A stretch of DNA of 64,000 nucleotides from Trueperella pyogenes (GCF_001070855.1 NZ_JVLH01000014.1:124001-188000); one strand, 5' to 3'; positions 17,659 through 28,558 are shown, counted from the stretch's first letter. The notes: generated from the letters alone by a model not told the origin. A program made the numbers and translations.

Positions 17659-18489
17659 ATGGCTTTCACTGTTACCAGCGTTAATGTCAACGGAATCCGC
17701 GCCGCACACCGCAAGGGCATGATGGAGTGGCTCGACGCCAACCCCTGTGATGTTCTTCTTCTCCAAGAAGTCCGTGCGGATGAAGAAATCGCCACTGAAC
17801 TGCTGGGCGATTCGTGGGAAAGCATCATTCTTCCCTGCCGAATTAAGGGACGCGCTGGCGTTGCAGTTGCAGTGCGCAAGGATAGCGCTCATATCAGTGG
17901 AGAACCGCGCCTTTCCCTTGACGATCAGGAAACCGATGTCGATTCGGGACGTTGGCTAGAAGCAGTGGTTGAAACCAATGCGGGGCGCGTCCGTGTAGTT
18001 TCGGCCTACTTCCACTCGGGCGAAAAAGACACCCCCAAGCAGGATGCGAAGATGGCTCACCTTCCGCGCATTGGTCAGCGCATGGGGGAGCTTCTTTCCG
18101 AGGCCGAAGCGGGTTCTACGGACGTCTTGGGAACCGTTGTGGCCGGAGATTTCAATATCGTTCGCACCAGGTCCGATATTAAGAATTGGACCTCGAACCA
18201 CAATAAGCGTGCGGGCGTACTCGATGAGGAAATCGCATTCCTGGATCAGTGGCTTGATGCGGGGTGGCATGACGTCATGCGCGACCTTGCCGGAGAAGTT
18301 CAGGGACCCTACACCTGGTGGTCCCAGCGCGGTCAGGCATTTACCAATGACACCGGTTGGCGTATCGATTATCAGTTCGCAACACCCGCGCTGGCTGCAA
18401 AGGCTCAGTCTTTTTCAATCGGCCGCGCGGCCTCGTACGAGGAGCGGTGGAGCGACCACGCCCCGCTGTCGGTGAGCTACGAACTCTAA
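17659..18489 (+). CDS. xthA: Exodeoxyribonuclease III (AP endonuclease family)
   Basis: A 276-residue DNA-repair nuclease that cuts at abasic sites and trims 3' ends. Motifs of the endonuclease/exonuclease/phosphatase fold are visible: VNVNGIRAAHRKG near the N-terminus, the metal-binding LLQEVRAD, GDFNIVRTRSDIKNW, and the final SDHAPLSV with the catalytic Asp-His. The ATG at 17659 gives MAFTVTSVNVNG, the normal family N-terminus; a longer in-frame start at 17614 is not supported. It is divergent from the dehydrogenase remnant and converges on the 2'-5' RNA ligase-like gene. Confidence 0.94.
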   Translation: MAFTVTSVNVNGIRAAHRKGMMEWLDANPCDVLLLQEVRADEEIATELLGDSWESIILPCRIKGRAGVAVAVRKDSAHISGEPRLSLDDQETDVDSGRWLEAVVETNAGRVRVVSAYFHSGEKDTPKQDAKMAHLPRIGQRMGELLSEAEAGSTDVLGTVVAGDFNIVRTRSDIKNWTSNHNKRAGVLDEEIAFLDQWLDAGWHDVMRDLAGEVQGPYTWWSQRGQAFTNDTGWRIDYQFATPALAAKAQSFSIGRAASYEERWSDHAPLSVSYEL

Positions 18490-18493
18490 GTGC

Positions 18494-19036
18494 TCAGGCG
18501 CTCTCGAAATCGAAGAGTGCCATGGAGGAGTAGACGCCGTTCTCGTCCACGCGATCTAAGCGGAATCCGGGGACCATCCACGATGCCTCGTCGCAGGGGC
18601 CCAAATTCATTGCGCGATCAAGGAGAGCGTCAGGGACGCCCTGCGCTAGGGTCACGTGGGCGTGATAGGGGAAGCGTGCGGGTGCATCCAAGGGGCCCGA
18701 GCGAATATCCTCGGCCAACATCGTGCACTCGCGCTCACCTTCGGCAAGGGAAAGGTAAACGACGGGAGAAACGGGACGGAAAGTGCCGGTGTCCCCCAGA
18801 GTGACGCGGAAAGGTGTGTAGCGCTGAGCGACGCTGCGAAGGTGCTCGATCACTTCTTCGCGCCGTTCCATATCTACTGCGGTGGGCGGCAAGATTGTAA
18901 TGTGTGCGGGCACTTTCGTACCCTGATCATCCCCAAGGCTCACGCGGATATCGGTAAGAACGCTCACCCATGGTTCAGGCAGGGCAACAACAACGCCCAG
19001 CCATTCTTGGCCCGGTAAGCGCTGTGGAAGATACAT
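18494..19036 (-). CDS. 2'-5' RNA ligase / 2H phosphoesterase family protein
   Basis: About 180 residues with the two H-x-T motifs of the 2H phosphoesterase superfamily, HITIL (around residue 46) and HVTLA (around 128). These proteins open or form 2',5' or cyclic phosphate bonds in RNA or nucleotides; the physiological substrate is usually unknown. I take the ATG at 19036 (MYLPQRLPGQEW), which has AGGTAG six bases upstream and matches the usual family start; two earlier in-frame ATGs lack ribosome sites. It converges on xthA with only 4 nt between stop codons. Confidence 0.85.
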   Translation of the reverse strand: MYLPQRLPGQEWLGVVVALPEPWVSVLTDIRVSLGDDQGTKVPAHITILPPTAVDMERREEVIEHLRSVAQRYTPFRVTLGDTGTFRPVSPVVYLSLAEGERECTMLAEDIRSGPLDAPARFPYHAHVTLAQGVPDALLDRAMNLGPCDEASWMVPGFRLDRVDENGVYSSMALFDFESA

Positions 19037-19194
19037 TGAACTACCTGAAATGGGGAATAGGAACCTGCTCATGGTACATGGATGCAGGGGTTCGGGGCAC
19101 ATTGAGCTGGCAAAGATCGTTGCGTAGAGAACTGCCTGAATAGGCTAGGCTTGTCGGTAGTGTACGAGTTTGAAACACCCAAGGAAGTGTGCAC

Positions 19195-20433
19195 GTGGAA
19201 CTGTCATGGTCAGCGGCTTTAAGCGCCGAAGAAGGACGCGAACTAGCTGCTCAGCTCTTTGAAGAAACTTTTGGCTACCAGCCCCAAGATGTCTGGTCTG
19301 CCCCCGGGCGTGTCAACGTCATTGGTGAGCACGTTGACTACAACGGTGGTCCCTGTCTGCCAATCGCACTGCCGCATCGGGCATTCATTGCCTATGCCCC
19401 CCGCGAAGACCGTTTGTTGCGCCTGGTGTCGCCCCAGACTCGCGAGGCCGTGGATGAGTTGGACCTAGACCGCATTGCTCCGCGCGGCTGCGAGGACGAA
19501 GTAAGCGGCTGGGCCGCGTATCTTTCTGGCGTTGCCTGGGCCCTTGAGAAATCGGGGTACGGTCCGCTTCATGGTTTCGACGCCGCGCTCTACTCTTGCG
19601 TGCCCCGCGGTGGCGGGCTTTCATCTTCGGCTGCGCTTGAGTGCGCGATGGCTGTTGCGATTGACGAGGCCGAGGGGCTGGGTCTCGCTGGAAACGTGAG
19701 CCAGCCCAATGACGCCGGTCGAACAATACTTGTCGAGTGTGCTCGCATGGCAGAAAATCAGATCGCAGGCGCGAACACCGGCGGCCTGGATCAGACTGCT
19801 TCACTGCGTTGCCTCAGTGGACATGCGCTGGCACTGGATTGTCGAGATATGAGTGTTGAGCACATTCCTTTCGATCTGGAATCGCAGGGGCTTGCTTTAC
19901 TGGTCATTGATACCCGCGCTGCTCATTCACTCGCGGACGGACAGTATGGTCAGCGTCGTGCCGATTGTGAAGAGGCCGCACGCCAGTTGGGCGTTGATCA
20001 GCTTGTTGACGTCGAGGACCTCGAGGCTGCCACTCAAGCTTTGAGTGATGAGCGCTTGATCAAGCGTATGCGTCACGTTGTTTCTGAAATTGCGCGCACC
20101 CGCGCCCTTATTGAGCTCCTGAAGGAAGGGCCGCTTGAGGGAGACCGCCTCAAAGTCGTGGGCGCCCTTATGAATGATTCGCATGACTCACTGCGCGATG
20201 ATTACGAGGTGTCGTGCCTAGAGCTCGACGTTGCCGTTGACGCTGCGCGAGCGGCAGGAGCCTACGGAGCGCGGATGACTGGTGGCGGCTTTGGTGGAAG
20301 TGCAATTGCGCTTGTTGACCGCGAGTGCCTAGAGGAAACCGCGCAGGCGGTCGCGCAGGCTTATAGCGAACGCGGATTGGGTGCGCCGGCATTCATTGTT
20401 GCTGTACCTTCTGCGCCAGCCGGCAGACTCTGA
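19195..20433 (+). CDS. galK: Galactokinase
   Basis: A 412-residue GHMP-family kinase that phosphorylates galactose at C1, the first Leloir step. Motifs are PGRVNVIGEHVDYNGG (galactokinase signature), the ATP loop GGGLSSSAALECA, and MTGGGFGGSAIAL near the C-terminus. I choose the GTG at 19195 because AAGGA lies nine bases before it; the GTG at 19189 is too close to that site. No galT or galE is adjacent in this window. The GH2 glycosidase locus at 46-49 kb might supply galactose, but that is speculative. Confidence 0.93.
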   Translation: MELSWSAALSAEEGRELAAQLFEETFGYQPQDVWSAPGRVNVIGEHVDYNGGPCLPIALPHRAFIAYAPREDRLLRLVSPQTREAVDELDLDRIAPRGCEDEVSGWAAYLSGVAWALEKSGYGPLHGFDAALYSCVPRGGGLSSSAALECAMAVAIDEAEGLGLAGNVSQPNDAGRTILVECARMAENQIAGANTGGLDQTASLRCLSGHALALDCRDMSVEHIPFDLESQGLALLVIDTRAAHSLADGQYGQRRADCEEAARQLGVDQLVDVEDLEAATQALSDERLIKRMRHVVSEIARTRALIELLKEGPLEGDRLKVVGALMNDSHDSLRDDYEVSCLELDVAVDAARAAGAYGARMTGGGFGGSAIALVDRECLEETAQAVAQAYSERGLGAPAFIVAVPSAPAGRL

Positions 20434-20460
20434 TGCCGCGCAATTGACGGATGAGCGAGG

Positions 20461-20506
20461 TGTGCCAGCTCTTTCCTGGACGCAGATGCAGGAAGGGGGT
20501 GGCACA
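20461..20506 (+). promoter_or_regulatory. Hairpin covering the ribosome-site region of pth
   Basis: An 18-bp stem with one mismatch and a few wobble pairs closes around a 10-nt loop and ends eight bases before the pth ATG. The only purine-rich stretch before that ATG (GAAGGGGGTGG) lies in the 3' arm. The hairpin may therefore be the galK terminator, a control on pth translation, or both. Confidence 0.5.
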
Positions 20507-20514
20507 ATCGTTCT

Positions 20515-21123
20515 ATGACTTCAACGGATCCCTGGATGGTTGTCGGCCTGGGTAACCCTGGCGCGCAGTACGCCAATACCCGTCACAATGTCGGCCATAT
20601 GCTCATCGATCTTCTTGCCCACAATGCGGGAGTGCAGCTGAGTTCGCACCGCTCGGGAACCCACTGCGCGGATATTCGGCTGGGAATGCTCCCCGGAGGG
20701 ATCCCGGGGCCCCGCGTTATTCTGGCAACCAGTGACTCCTACATGAACACCTCCGGCGGCCCCATTGGGCGCCTTGCAAAGTTCATGAATGTTGACCCCT
20801 CGCATCTTCTGGTCGTCCACGATGATCTGGACCTTCCCGCTGGCTCATTGCGTTTGAAGACAGGTGGTGGCGAAGGCGGGCACAACGGCTTGAAGTCGAT
20901 CTCCCAGGTACTGGGGACAAAAGACTACAACCGCCTTCGTATCGGGATTGGACGTCCGCCGGGACGTATGAATCCAGCCGATTACGTCTTAGCGCGGATG
21001 AATGGCAGCGAGCTTGATGACCTCGCCGTCACCATCGCCCAGGCCGCCGATGTTGTCGAAGATATTGTGACCACCAGTTTCAGTGAGGCGCAGCAGCGCC
21101 TGCACACGCGTCAGGGAGCCTAA
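20515..21123 (+). CDS. pth: Peptidyl-tRNA hydrolase
   Basis: A 202-residue essential enzyme that frees tRNA from stalled peptidyl-tRNA. The catalytic residues of the family are visible: N14 in GLGNPG, H24 in NTRHNVGHM and D103 in HDDLDLPAG. The glycine-rich loop KTGGGEGGHNGLKSI follows. The stop codon is directly followed by the Mfd start (TAA then GTG), so the two genes are co-transcribed, the common actinobacterial pth-mfd arrangement. Confidence 0.96.
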   Translation: MTSTDPWMVVGLGNPGAQYANTRHNVGHMLIDLLAHNAGVQLSSHRSGTHCADIRLGMLPGGIPGPRVILATSDSYMNTSGGPIGRLAKFMNVDPSHLLVVHDDLDLPAGSLRLKTGGGEGGHNGLKSISQVLGTKDYNRLRIGIGRPPGRMNPADYVLARMNGSELDDLAVTIAQAADVVEDIVTTSFSEAQQRLHTRQGA

Positions 21124-24100
21124 GTGCCACAGTTTTCCGCTCTTCTTCCCGTCTTTGCTCAGGATGAGGCGCTTCATTGCGTCCTTGAATCCATTGATCG
21201 TGGTGAATCAGGATGCGTTGTTGCGCCTGCGGGTGCTCGCATTCCTCTGATCGCCTCAATGGTTCAACGCCGTCATCAGACAATTTACGTCGTTGTTCCT
21301 ACGGGACGCGAAGCAGAAGAAACCGCAAGTGCCTTGCGCGCATGGGTTGAAGACGTCGAGGTTTTCCCCTCATGGGAAACGCTGCCTCACGAGCGCCTGT
21401 CGCCACAGGTCGACACTATGGCGCAAAGAATTGCCGTCTTACGCCGTCTGATCCACCCGCAATCGGGAGACGAACATGCGGGGGCACTGAATGTCGTCGT
21501 CATCCCAGTTCGCGCTCTCATGCAGCCCATCATTCACGGGATCGCGGATCGCGCTCCCGTACGCGTTAAAGCCGGAGATATTGTCGATCTGCCCGACCTT
21601 GCCCGGGAGCTTGAAAACCTAGGTTATACGCGCGTCGATATGGTGGAGCAACGCGGACAATTCTCGGTTCGCGGTGGCATTCTTGATGTTTTCCCGCCCC
21701 AGGAAGCACACCCCCTGCGTATCGAATTGTGGGGGGATGAGGTCGATGAAATCCGTGCCTTCTCTCTGTCAGATCAACGAACATTGGGAGTTGTTGATTC
21801 GGGTGTATGGGCTGTTGCCTGCCGCGAATTACTGCTGACGCCTCAAGTTCGCGCAAAGGCTCGCACTGAGATGGATCGTCTGCCCGGCGCCGCAGAAATC
21901 CTCGAGCTTGCCTCTCAAGGAATCGCTGCCCCCGGCCTCGAATCCCTAGCACCGATCCTTGTCGGTGGAATGGATTCCTTCCTTGACTTGATCCCCGCGG
22001 GTGGACTCTTTGTCGCCATCGATCCCGAACGTATTCGCGCTCGCGGCACGGACTTGGTTGCGACAACCGAAGAATTTCTCTCTGCTGCATGGTCACAGGC
22101 AGCAGGTGGGGGAGCGGTCCCTCTCGAGGCGGGTGATGCCTCCTTCATCCCGCTAGAGGAAATTTGGGGAGCGCAGGGACGCCCGTGGTGGGAGCTGACG
22201 GCACTTCCCCCGGCTGAACTTGCCGAGGCCATGGCCAAGAATTCCCACGGCCTCGGGGACGGGGTGGAAAGCGAAGCCACATCGGGGGCGCTGCTCAAAA
22301 AAGAAGCGCACTCGGTCATCGTCTCGGATACCTTGGTGGCGCTTGGCGCGCGCGATGTTCGTCCCTACCGAGGGGACTACACTCGCGCACTTGAGGACAT
22401 TCGAACGCTTATTCGCAGCGGATGGACGCTCATCCTTGCAGCAGAAGGTGAAGGCCCAGCGCGGCGTCTGTATTCGATTGCGACCGATGCGGGAATCGGA
22501 AGTCGAATTGTTCAAGAAATCGATCCCACGCAGGACTCATCGGTTCTTGATGTTGTGGCAGCTCCACGAACGAAGGGCTTTGTCGCGCCGGATCTAAAAC
22601 TGGCGATCATCTCTGAGTCGGATCTTTCTGGGCGAGTTGGTGCAACGACTCGCGATATGCGCAAGATGCCCTCGAGGCGACGCAAAGGTGTGGATCCTCT
22701 CAGCCTCCATCCGGGGGACTACATCGTCCACGACCAGCACGGTATTGGGCGCTTCATCGAATTGGTGTCCCGCACGGTTGGACGCGGTGAGGGCCAGGTG
22801 ACCAGGGACTACCTGGTCTTGGAATACGCACCGTCGAAACGAGGCCAGCCCGGAGATCGTCTCTTCATCCCCACAGATAGCCTGGATCAAATCTCGAAAT
22901 ACACCGGCTCGGATCAGCCCGCACTGACCAAGATGGGCGGTGCCGACTGGGAGAAAACAAAAGCTAAGGCGCGCAAGGCCGTTAAAGAAATCGCGCAAGA
23001 GCTCATCCGCCTGTACGCCGTCCGTCAGGCGACGAAGGGTCATGCCTTCGGCCCAGATACCCCCTGGCAACGCGAATTGGAAGATTCCTTCCCCTACGTC
23101 GAGACTCCCGATCAGCTGGTCACTATCGACGAAGTCAAGGCGGATATGGAAAAGCCGATGCCCATGGACCGTCTGCTAACGGGCGATGTTGGCTACGGAA
23201 AGACCGAAATCGCCGTGCGTGCGGCTTTTAAGGCGATTCAAGACGGCAAGCAGGTCGCACTGTTGGTTCCAACGACCCTTCTGGTTCAACAGCACGCGGA
23301 AACCTTCGCGGAGCGCTACGCGGGATTCCCAGTGACGATCGGCACCCTCTCGCGCTTCTCAACGCCGAAGGAAGCAGAGAAAGTCAAGGAAGGATTGGCC
23401 TCGGGAGGAGTGGACCTGGTGATTGGTACCCACTCGCTGCTCAGTGGTGCCATTGCTTTCAAGGACTTGGGTCTGGTCATCATTGATGAGGAACAACGTT
23501 TTGGCGTTGAACACAAGGAAACGCTCAAGGCTCTGCGTGCGGATGTCGATGTTCTCTCGATGTCGGCAACGCCTATTCCCAGAACCTTGGAGATGGCGGT
23601 TTCGGGTATTCGTGAAATGTCGATTCTTCAGACTCCTCCCGAAGAACGACAGCCCGTCCTTACCTTTGTGGGTGCCCACACCGATGCGCAGGTCAGTGCG
23701 GCGATTCGCAGGGAACTCCTGCGCGATGGGCAGGTTTTCTACGTCCACAACCGCGTGGATTCGATTTCTTCGGTTGCAGCACATATCCAAGAGCTTGTTC
23801 CCGAGGCGCGAATTAGAGTGGCCCACGGAAAGCTCAACGAACATCAGTTGGAAAGCGTCATCGTTGATTTCTGGAACCACGATTTTGACGTGCTGGTGTG
23901 TACGACCATCGTGGAAACCGGCCTGGATATTTCCAATGCGAATACATTGATCGTTGACCGCGCGGATACCTTTGGTCTGTCCCAATTGCACCAGTTGCGT
24001 GGGCGTGTGGGCCGAGGCCGTGAGCGCGCTTATGCGTACTTCTTCTATCCCTCGGATCGCCCGCTTTCAGAAACCGCCCACGAGAGGCTGCAAACGATTG

Positions 24101-24756
24101 CCCAGAACGCTGATCTGGGGGCCGGTCTTGCCGTTGCCCAGCGTGATCTTGAGATCCGAGGCGCCGGTAACCTTCTGGGAGGCGCTCAATCTGGACACAT
24201 CGAAGGCGTGGGCTTTGACCTGTACGTCCGGATGGTTGCCGATGCGGTTGCGGCCTTCAAGGGGCAGCGCAAGGAAGAGAAGAAGGACCTGCGCCTAGAC
24301 GTGACCGTTGATGCGCATATTCCCGAAAGCTATATTTCCGCAGAACGCTTGCGTTTGGAGGTCTACGGCAAGATCGCCGCGGTGGAAAACAGTGAGCAGG
24401 AAAAGGACCTGCGCGATGAAATTACAGACCGCTATGGCCCCATTCCGCCTCAGGTGGACTTGCTCTTCGAAATTGCGCGCCTGCGTGCTCTTCTTCGACA
24501 GATCGGAATCGACGAAGTCGCCACACAGGGCAAGTACCTGCGTATTCACCCGATCGAATTGAAGGAATCTCAGGCGCTTCGTCTGAAGCGTTTGTACCCC
24601 GGTTGTGTCGTTAAAGCTGCGGTTCGCCAACTTTTGGTTCCTCTCCCCATGACGGCGCGGGTTGGGGGAGTACCTTTGACCGATCACGCCTTGCTTGAAT
24701 GGATCGAGAACCTTCTGACAAAGGTTCTGAATCCGACCGTGGCTTCAAAGCGCTGA
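21124..24756 (+). CDS. mfd: Transcription-repair coupling factor
   Basis: A 1210-residue DNA translocase that removes RNA polymerase stalled at lesions and recruits UvrA. Domains in order: N-terminal UvrB-like module (about 1-350), RNA-polymerase-interacting CarD-like domain beginning near residue 525 (PGDYIVHDQHGIGRF), RecG-type helicase with Walker A GDVGYGKTE near 688 and DEEQ box near 790, and a C-terminal TRCF domain. The GTG start abuts the pth stop codon. The domain order and size are canonical. A MazG gene, frequent downstream of mfd in relatives, is absent; a lipoprotein gene follows. Confidence 0.97.
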   Translation: MPQFSALLPVFAQDEALHCVLESIDRGESGCVVAPAGARIPLIASMVQRRHQTIYVVVPTGREAEETASALRAWVEDVEVFPSWETLPHERLSPQVDTMAQRIAVLRRLIHPQSGDEHAGALNVVVIPVRALMQPIIHGIADRAPVRVKAGDIVDLPDLARELENLGYTRVDMVEQRGQFSVRGGILDVFPPQEAHPLRIELWGDEVDEIRAFSLSDQRTLGVVDSGVWAVACRELLLTPQVRAKARTEMDRLPGAAEILELASQGIAAPGLESLAPILVGGMDSFLDLIPAGGLFVAIDPERIRARGTDLVATTEEFLSAAWSQAAGGGAVPLEAGDASFIPLEEIWGAQGRPWWELTALPPAELAEAMAKNSHGLGDGVESEATSGALLKKEAHSVIVSDTLVALGARDVRPYRGDYTRALEDIRTLIRSGWTLILAAEGEGPARRLYSIATDAGIGSRIVQEIDPTQDSSVLDVVAAPRTKGFVAPDLKLAIISESDLSGRVGATTRDMRKMPSRRRKGVDPLSLHPGDYIVHDQHGIGRFIELVSRTVGRGEGQVTRDYLVLEYAPSKRGQPGDRLFIPTDSLDQISKYTGSDQPALTKMGGADWEKTKAKARKAVKEIAQELIRLYAVRQATKGHAFGPDTPWQRELEDSFPYVETPDQLVTIDEVKADMEKPMPMDRLLTGDVGYGKTEIAVRAAFKAIQDGKQVALLVPTTLLVQQHAETFAERYAGFPVTIGTLSRFSTPKEAEKVKEGLASGGVDLVIGTHSLLSGAIAFKDLGLVIIDEEQRFGVEHKETLKALRADVDVLSMSATPIPRTLEMAVSGIREMSILQTPPEERQPVLTFVGAHTDAQVSAAIRRELLRDGQVFYVHNRVDSISSVAAHIQELVPEARIRVAHGKLNEHQLESVIVDFWNHDFDVLVCTTIVETGLDISNANTLIVDRADTFGLSQLHQLRGRVGRGRERAYAYFFYPSDRPLSETAHERLQTIAQNADLGAGLAVAQRDLEIRGAGNLLGGAQSGHIEGVGFDLYVRMVADAVAAFKGQRKEEKKDLRLDVTVDAHIPESYISAERLRLEVYGKIAAVENSEQEKDLRDEITDRYGPIPPQVDLLFEIARLRALLRQIGIDEVATQGKYLRIHPIELKESQALRLKRLYPGCVVKAAVRQLLVPLPMTARVGGVPLTDHALLEWIENLLTKVLNPTVASKR

Positions 24757-24808
24757 TGAGAGCGCTACACTGACACCTATACAGAGCGTTATTTCGGAGG
24801 ATGTTTTC

Positions 24809-25393
24809 ATGGTTTCTCTCTCGCGTGCATCGAAGGCGGCAGCGATCCTTGTCGCATGTGGTCTGGGATTGGGTGCCTGTTCTGCACACCCGGGAACCGC
24901 GGCAATCATCGGGGACTGGAGCGTGAGCGAGGCCGAACTTGACCTCTCAAGCCAGCAACTCAGCGATCTTCATGGCCAACAGGTCGACGCTGCCCAATTC
25001 CTCCCCGAACTGAGCTCGTCGCGCGCGCTGGGACAAGTCGCTGAAGAAAACGGCGTGACTGTTTCGGATGAAGAAATCGCCGAACAGTTCAAGATTATGG
25101 GACAGCGCGTGGTGGACCGCGGTGGAACAAGCACTCCGATTGCAGATCCCACGCCCTTCCTGAAGACCCTTGTCAAAGACACCTTGGCGCTGCAGAAGCT
25201 GCGCTCGATGGACTTGTCGACCGAAAAGTCGCAAGAACTGAACAATAAAGTCTCACAGATCATGTCCTCGACTAAGGTCGAAATCAACCCGCGTTATGGC
25301 ACCTACAACACTCAAAGTCGCAAACTGACTCAGGGAGTCTTTGGCGATGTTGTTCGTTCCAGCTCAGTGAACCAGCAGGGCGGACAAAAATAA
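24809..25393 (+). CDS. Lipoprotein with SurA/trigger-factor-like N-terminal fold
   Basis: A 194-residue exported lipoprotein with lipobox LGAC (Cys24). The mature part has a helical arrangement with VTVSDEEIAEQF, a sequence style seen in the SurA_N/PpiC chaperone family, but it lacks a parvulin isomerase domain. Similar proteins often sit between mfd and eno in Actinomycetaceae. A chaperone role outside the membrane is inferred. The ATG at 24809 follows GGAGG with good spacing. Transcription probably ends at the hairpin at 25446-25475. Confidence 0.75.
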   Translation: MVSLSRASKAAAILVACGLGLGACSAHPGTAAIIGDWSVSEAELDLSSQQLSDLHGQQVDAAQFLPELSSSRALGQVAEENGVTVSDEEIAEQFKIMGQRVVDRGGTSTPIADPTPFLKTLVKDTLALQKLRSMDLSTEKSQELNNKVSQIMSSTKVEINPRYGTYNTQSRKLTQGVFGDVVRSSSVNQQGGQK

Positions 25394-25445
25394 GACCGAC
25401 TCACCTGCGGTGTATGAGCATGCACCGGAACTTCTGAAATGTGAT

Positions 25446-25475
25446 GTATCGCCCACCCTTCGGGGTGGGCGATAC
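25446..25475 (+). terminator. Terminator hairpin with UUCG loop
   Basis: A perfect 13-bp stem closed by a stable TTCG tetraloop lies 53 nt after the lipoprotein stop codon and before enolase. The tail is only moderately T-rich. It separates the mfd-lipoprotein unit from eno. Confidence 0.85.
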
Positions 25476-25612
25476 GGCATTTATGGGGACCTATGTCTAA
25501 ATTGCGCCACTAACTGACCAAACGTGAGGAAGAAAATGTCACGGCCCACTCGCGTAGCAGTTATGCAGCGGGGCTGAATGTACTAGCGTTAGACACGACA
25601 GTAGTCACGTAG

Positions 25613-26914
<1,302 letters not shown>

Positions 26915-26949
26915 GAAGAACGCACTGACACGCTCCTAGAAGCGTGAAT

Positions 26950-26983
26950 AAGGGTGGGTGACGAGAAATCGTCACCCACCCTT
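26950..26983 (+). terminator. Enolase terminator
   Basis: A perfect 15-bp stem with a GAAA tetraloop followed by CATTTTG lies 35 nt after the enolase stop codon. It is a convincing intrinsic terminator. Confidence 0.9.
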
Positions 26984-27064
26984 CATTTTGCGATCCGCCC
27001 CTCATTTGCTACCACGCGAGTTTTAGAGTCGACCCGAGCGACCGATGTAAGGCACCATAGGGAT

Positions 27065-27838
27065 ATGGCTCAGAAACCGAAAAAGGGACGACCGGTCGTT
27101 CCAAACGCCCGCAGGCGGCGCAGTGTCTCTGAGCCCGATGCGCAACGGCGGCCTCGGCAAGGAAGTCGAAATCCTCTGCGTTCTTCCGCCGCAGGCTCCC
27201 AAACCTCAACTTCAGCGGGTTCTTCTCGTCCGCAGGGCGGAAGGAAGGAGGACCGAGCGACCCGGACGCGTACTTCTGCGGTGGCAACAGCGCAGCGTCC
27301 TGCCTCCCTGTCCTTTGGTGGAATCGAGATCTCTCTGAGGATCTTGGGACTTCTTCTGTTGGGTGCGCTTCTCGCCCTTCTTCTGGTCCCTTCGTTCATG
27401 CAGCTGTGGAGCCAAGAACGCGAACTGTCTGCGATCAAAAACAAAGTTCAACAGACGCAAGCTGATAACGAAGCTAAACGTCAGCAGCTTCAACTTTGGT
27501 CGAATCCGCAATACATTGCTTCTCAGGCGCGCGAGCGTTTGGGCTACGTGAAACCCGGAGAAACTCAGTATTCGGTTCTTGATCCGGGTAAGGACTATCA
27601 GGATCAGGCTCAGGTTGCTGCCGCGCGTGAAGCTGGACCGGCTCGCCCGTGGATCCAGGTTCTTTCGCTCACCGTTGAAGAGGCTGATCACCCAACGGGG
27701 AATATTCAAACCGCTCAGACTGCGGGAGGCAGTTCTTCGACCTCTCCCAGCCAGGCCCCACAGTCCAGCGAAACGGCGGGTACGGAGCAGGGTAGTAGCG
27801 CCTCGCAAACTCTAAGCTCGCAGGGGTCAGGAAACTAA
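27065..27838 (+). CDS. Septum formation initiator family protein (DivIC/FtsB-like)
   Basis: About 257 residues, a bitopic division protein. A basic, Arg/Ser-rich cytoplasmic N-terminus (1-85) leads to one transmembrane helix (about 91-111), a short coiled coil (about 115-145) and the family motif NPQYIASQARERLGYV. The outer C-terminus is disordered and Ser/Gln-rich. FtsB/DivIC proteins bridge FtsL and FtsQ in the divisome. I choose the ATG at 27065 (MAQKPKKGRPVV); an in-frame GTG at 26954 lies within the enolase terminator and is rejected. The eno - divIC-like - DUF501 - ppx order is typical for actinobacteria. Confidence 0.88.
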   Translation: MAQKPKKGRPVVPNARRRRSVSEPDAQRRPRQGSRNPLRSSAAGSQTSTSAGSSRPQGGRKEDRATRTRTSAVATAQRPASLSFGGIEISLRILGLLLLGALLALLLVPSFMQLWSQERELSAIKNKVQQTQADNEAKRQQLQLWSNPQYIASQARERLGYVKPGETQYSVLDPGKDYQDQAQVAAAREAGPARPWIQVLSLTVEEADHPTGNIQTAQTAGGSSSTSPSQAPQSSETAGTEQGSSASQTLSSQGSGN

Positions 27839-28006
27839 TTCTTTCTTCAGCGCTCGCACTGGGCGGACGGCCTCGTAAAGTGGGCATATTCATCCCGTAT
27901 CAACTGTGCAGGTGGCAACCCATTTCGTGTCTTTTTTCATTGGGCTTACTGCCGTCATTTGCCCGTGATCGAGTAAAATAAACCGGGTTTATTCGAAAGG
28001 TGAGGA

Positions 28007-28528
28007 ATGATGAGCGCCATTACGCCGGCGAGTGACGCCGATCTTCAGGTTCTTGAAGAACAATTGGGACGCGTTCCGCGCGGCGTTGTCGGGATTGCAG
28101 CCCGCTGCGTGTGTGGAAAACCCACAGTCGTGGCAACCGCGCCTCGCCTTGAAGACGGAACGCCTTTCCCCACGACTTTCTACCTGACTAGTCCCGGCGC
28201 TGTCCGTGCGTGCTCGACCTTGGAAGCAACCAAGGTGATGGAGGAATTCAACCAGGACCTTGCCGAAGACGAGGAACTGCGTGCGGCCTATCAGCATGCT
28301 CATCAGGCCTACATCGCAGCGCGCGAGGAACTGGGCGCGCAGTTGAAGCTTGATGTTCCTGAAATTCATGGGGTTTCTGCTGGCGGAATGCCGACCCGCG
28401 TCAAATGCCTGCACGCACTGGTTGGACATGCTTTGGCTGCTGGTCGCGGCGTGAATCCGATCGGGGATCGCGCGCTGGACATGATGCGTGAACGCGGCCT
28501 GTGGGATACGGCCGCCTGCACCTGCTGA
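28007..28528 (+). CDS. DUF501 domain protein
   Basis: A 173-residue cytoplasmic protein of the DUF501 family, function unknown, conserved in actinobacteria next to ppx/gppA. Typical features are RCVCGKPTV near residue 37, TTFYLTSPGAVRACSTLEA, and a helical C-terminal half with RVKCLHALVGHALAAG. It ends in a cysteine-containing tail (CTC). The cysteines and the conserved His could form a metal site, but this is only a suggestion. An AGGTGAGG ribosome site precedes two adjacent ATG codons. Ppx/GppA follows 30 nt downstream, so they are likely co-transcribed. Confidence 0.85.
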   Translation: MMSAITPASDADLQVLEEQLGRVPRGVVGIAARCVCGKPTVVATAPRLEDGTPFPTTFYLTSPGAVRACSTLEATKVMEEFNQDLAEDEELRAAYQHAHQAYIAAREELGAQLKLDVPEIHGVSAGGMPTRVKCLHALVGHALAAGRGVNPIGDRALDMMRERGLWDTAACTC

Positions 28529-28558
28529 CTGACAATACGACTAAGAAAGAATGAGATC

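Noticed and set aside
24757-24808. MazG gene expected between mfd and eno
   Set aside because: The gap is only 52 nt and no MazG sequence is present anywhere nearby; relatives often have it, but this window does not.
26954-27064. N-terminal extension of the DivIC-like protein from a GTG at 26954
   Set aside because: The extension overlaps the perfect enolase terminator; the ATG at 27065 gives a normal basic N-terminus.
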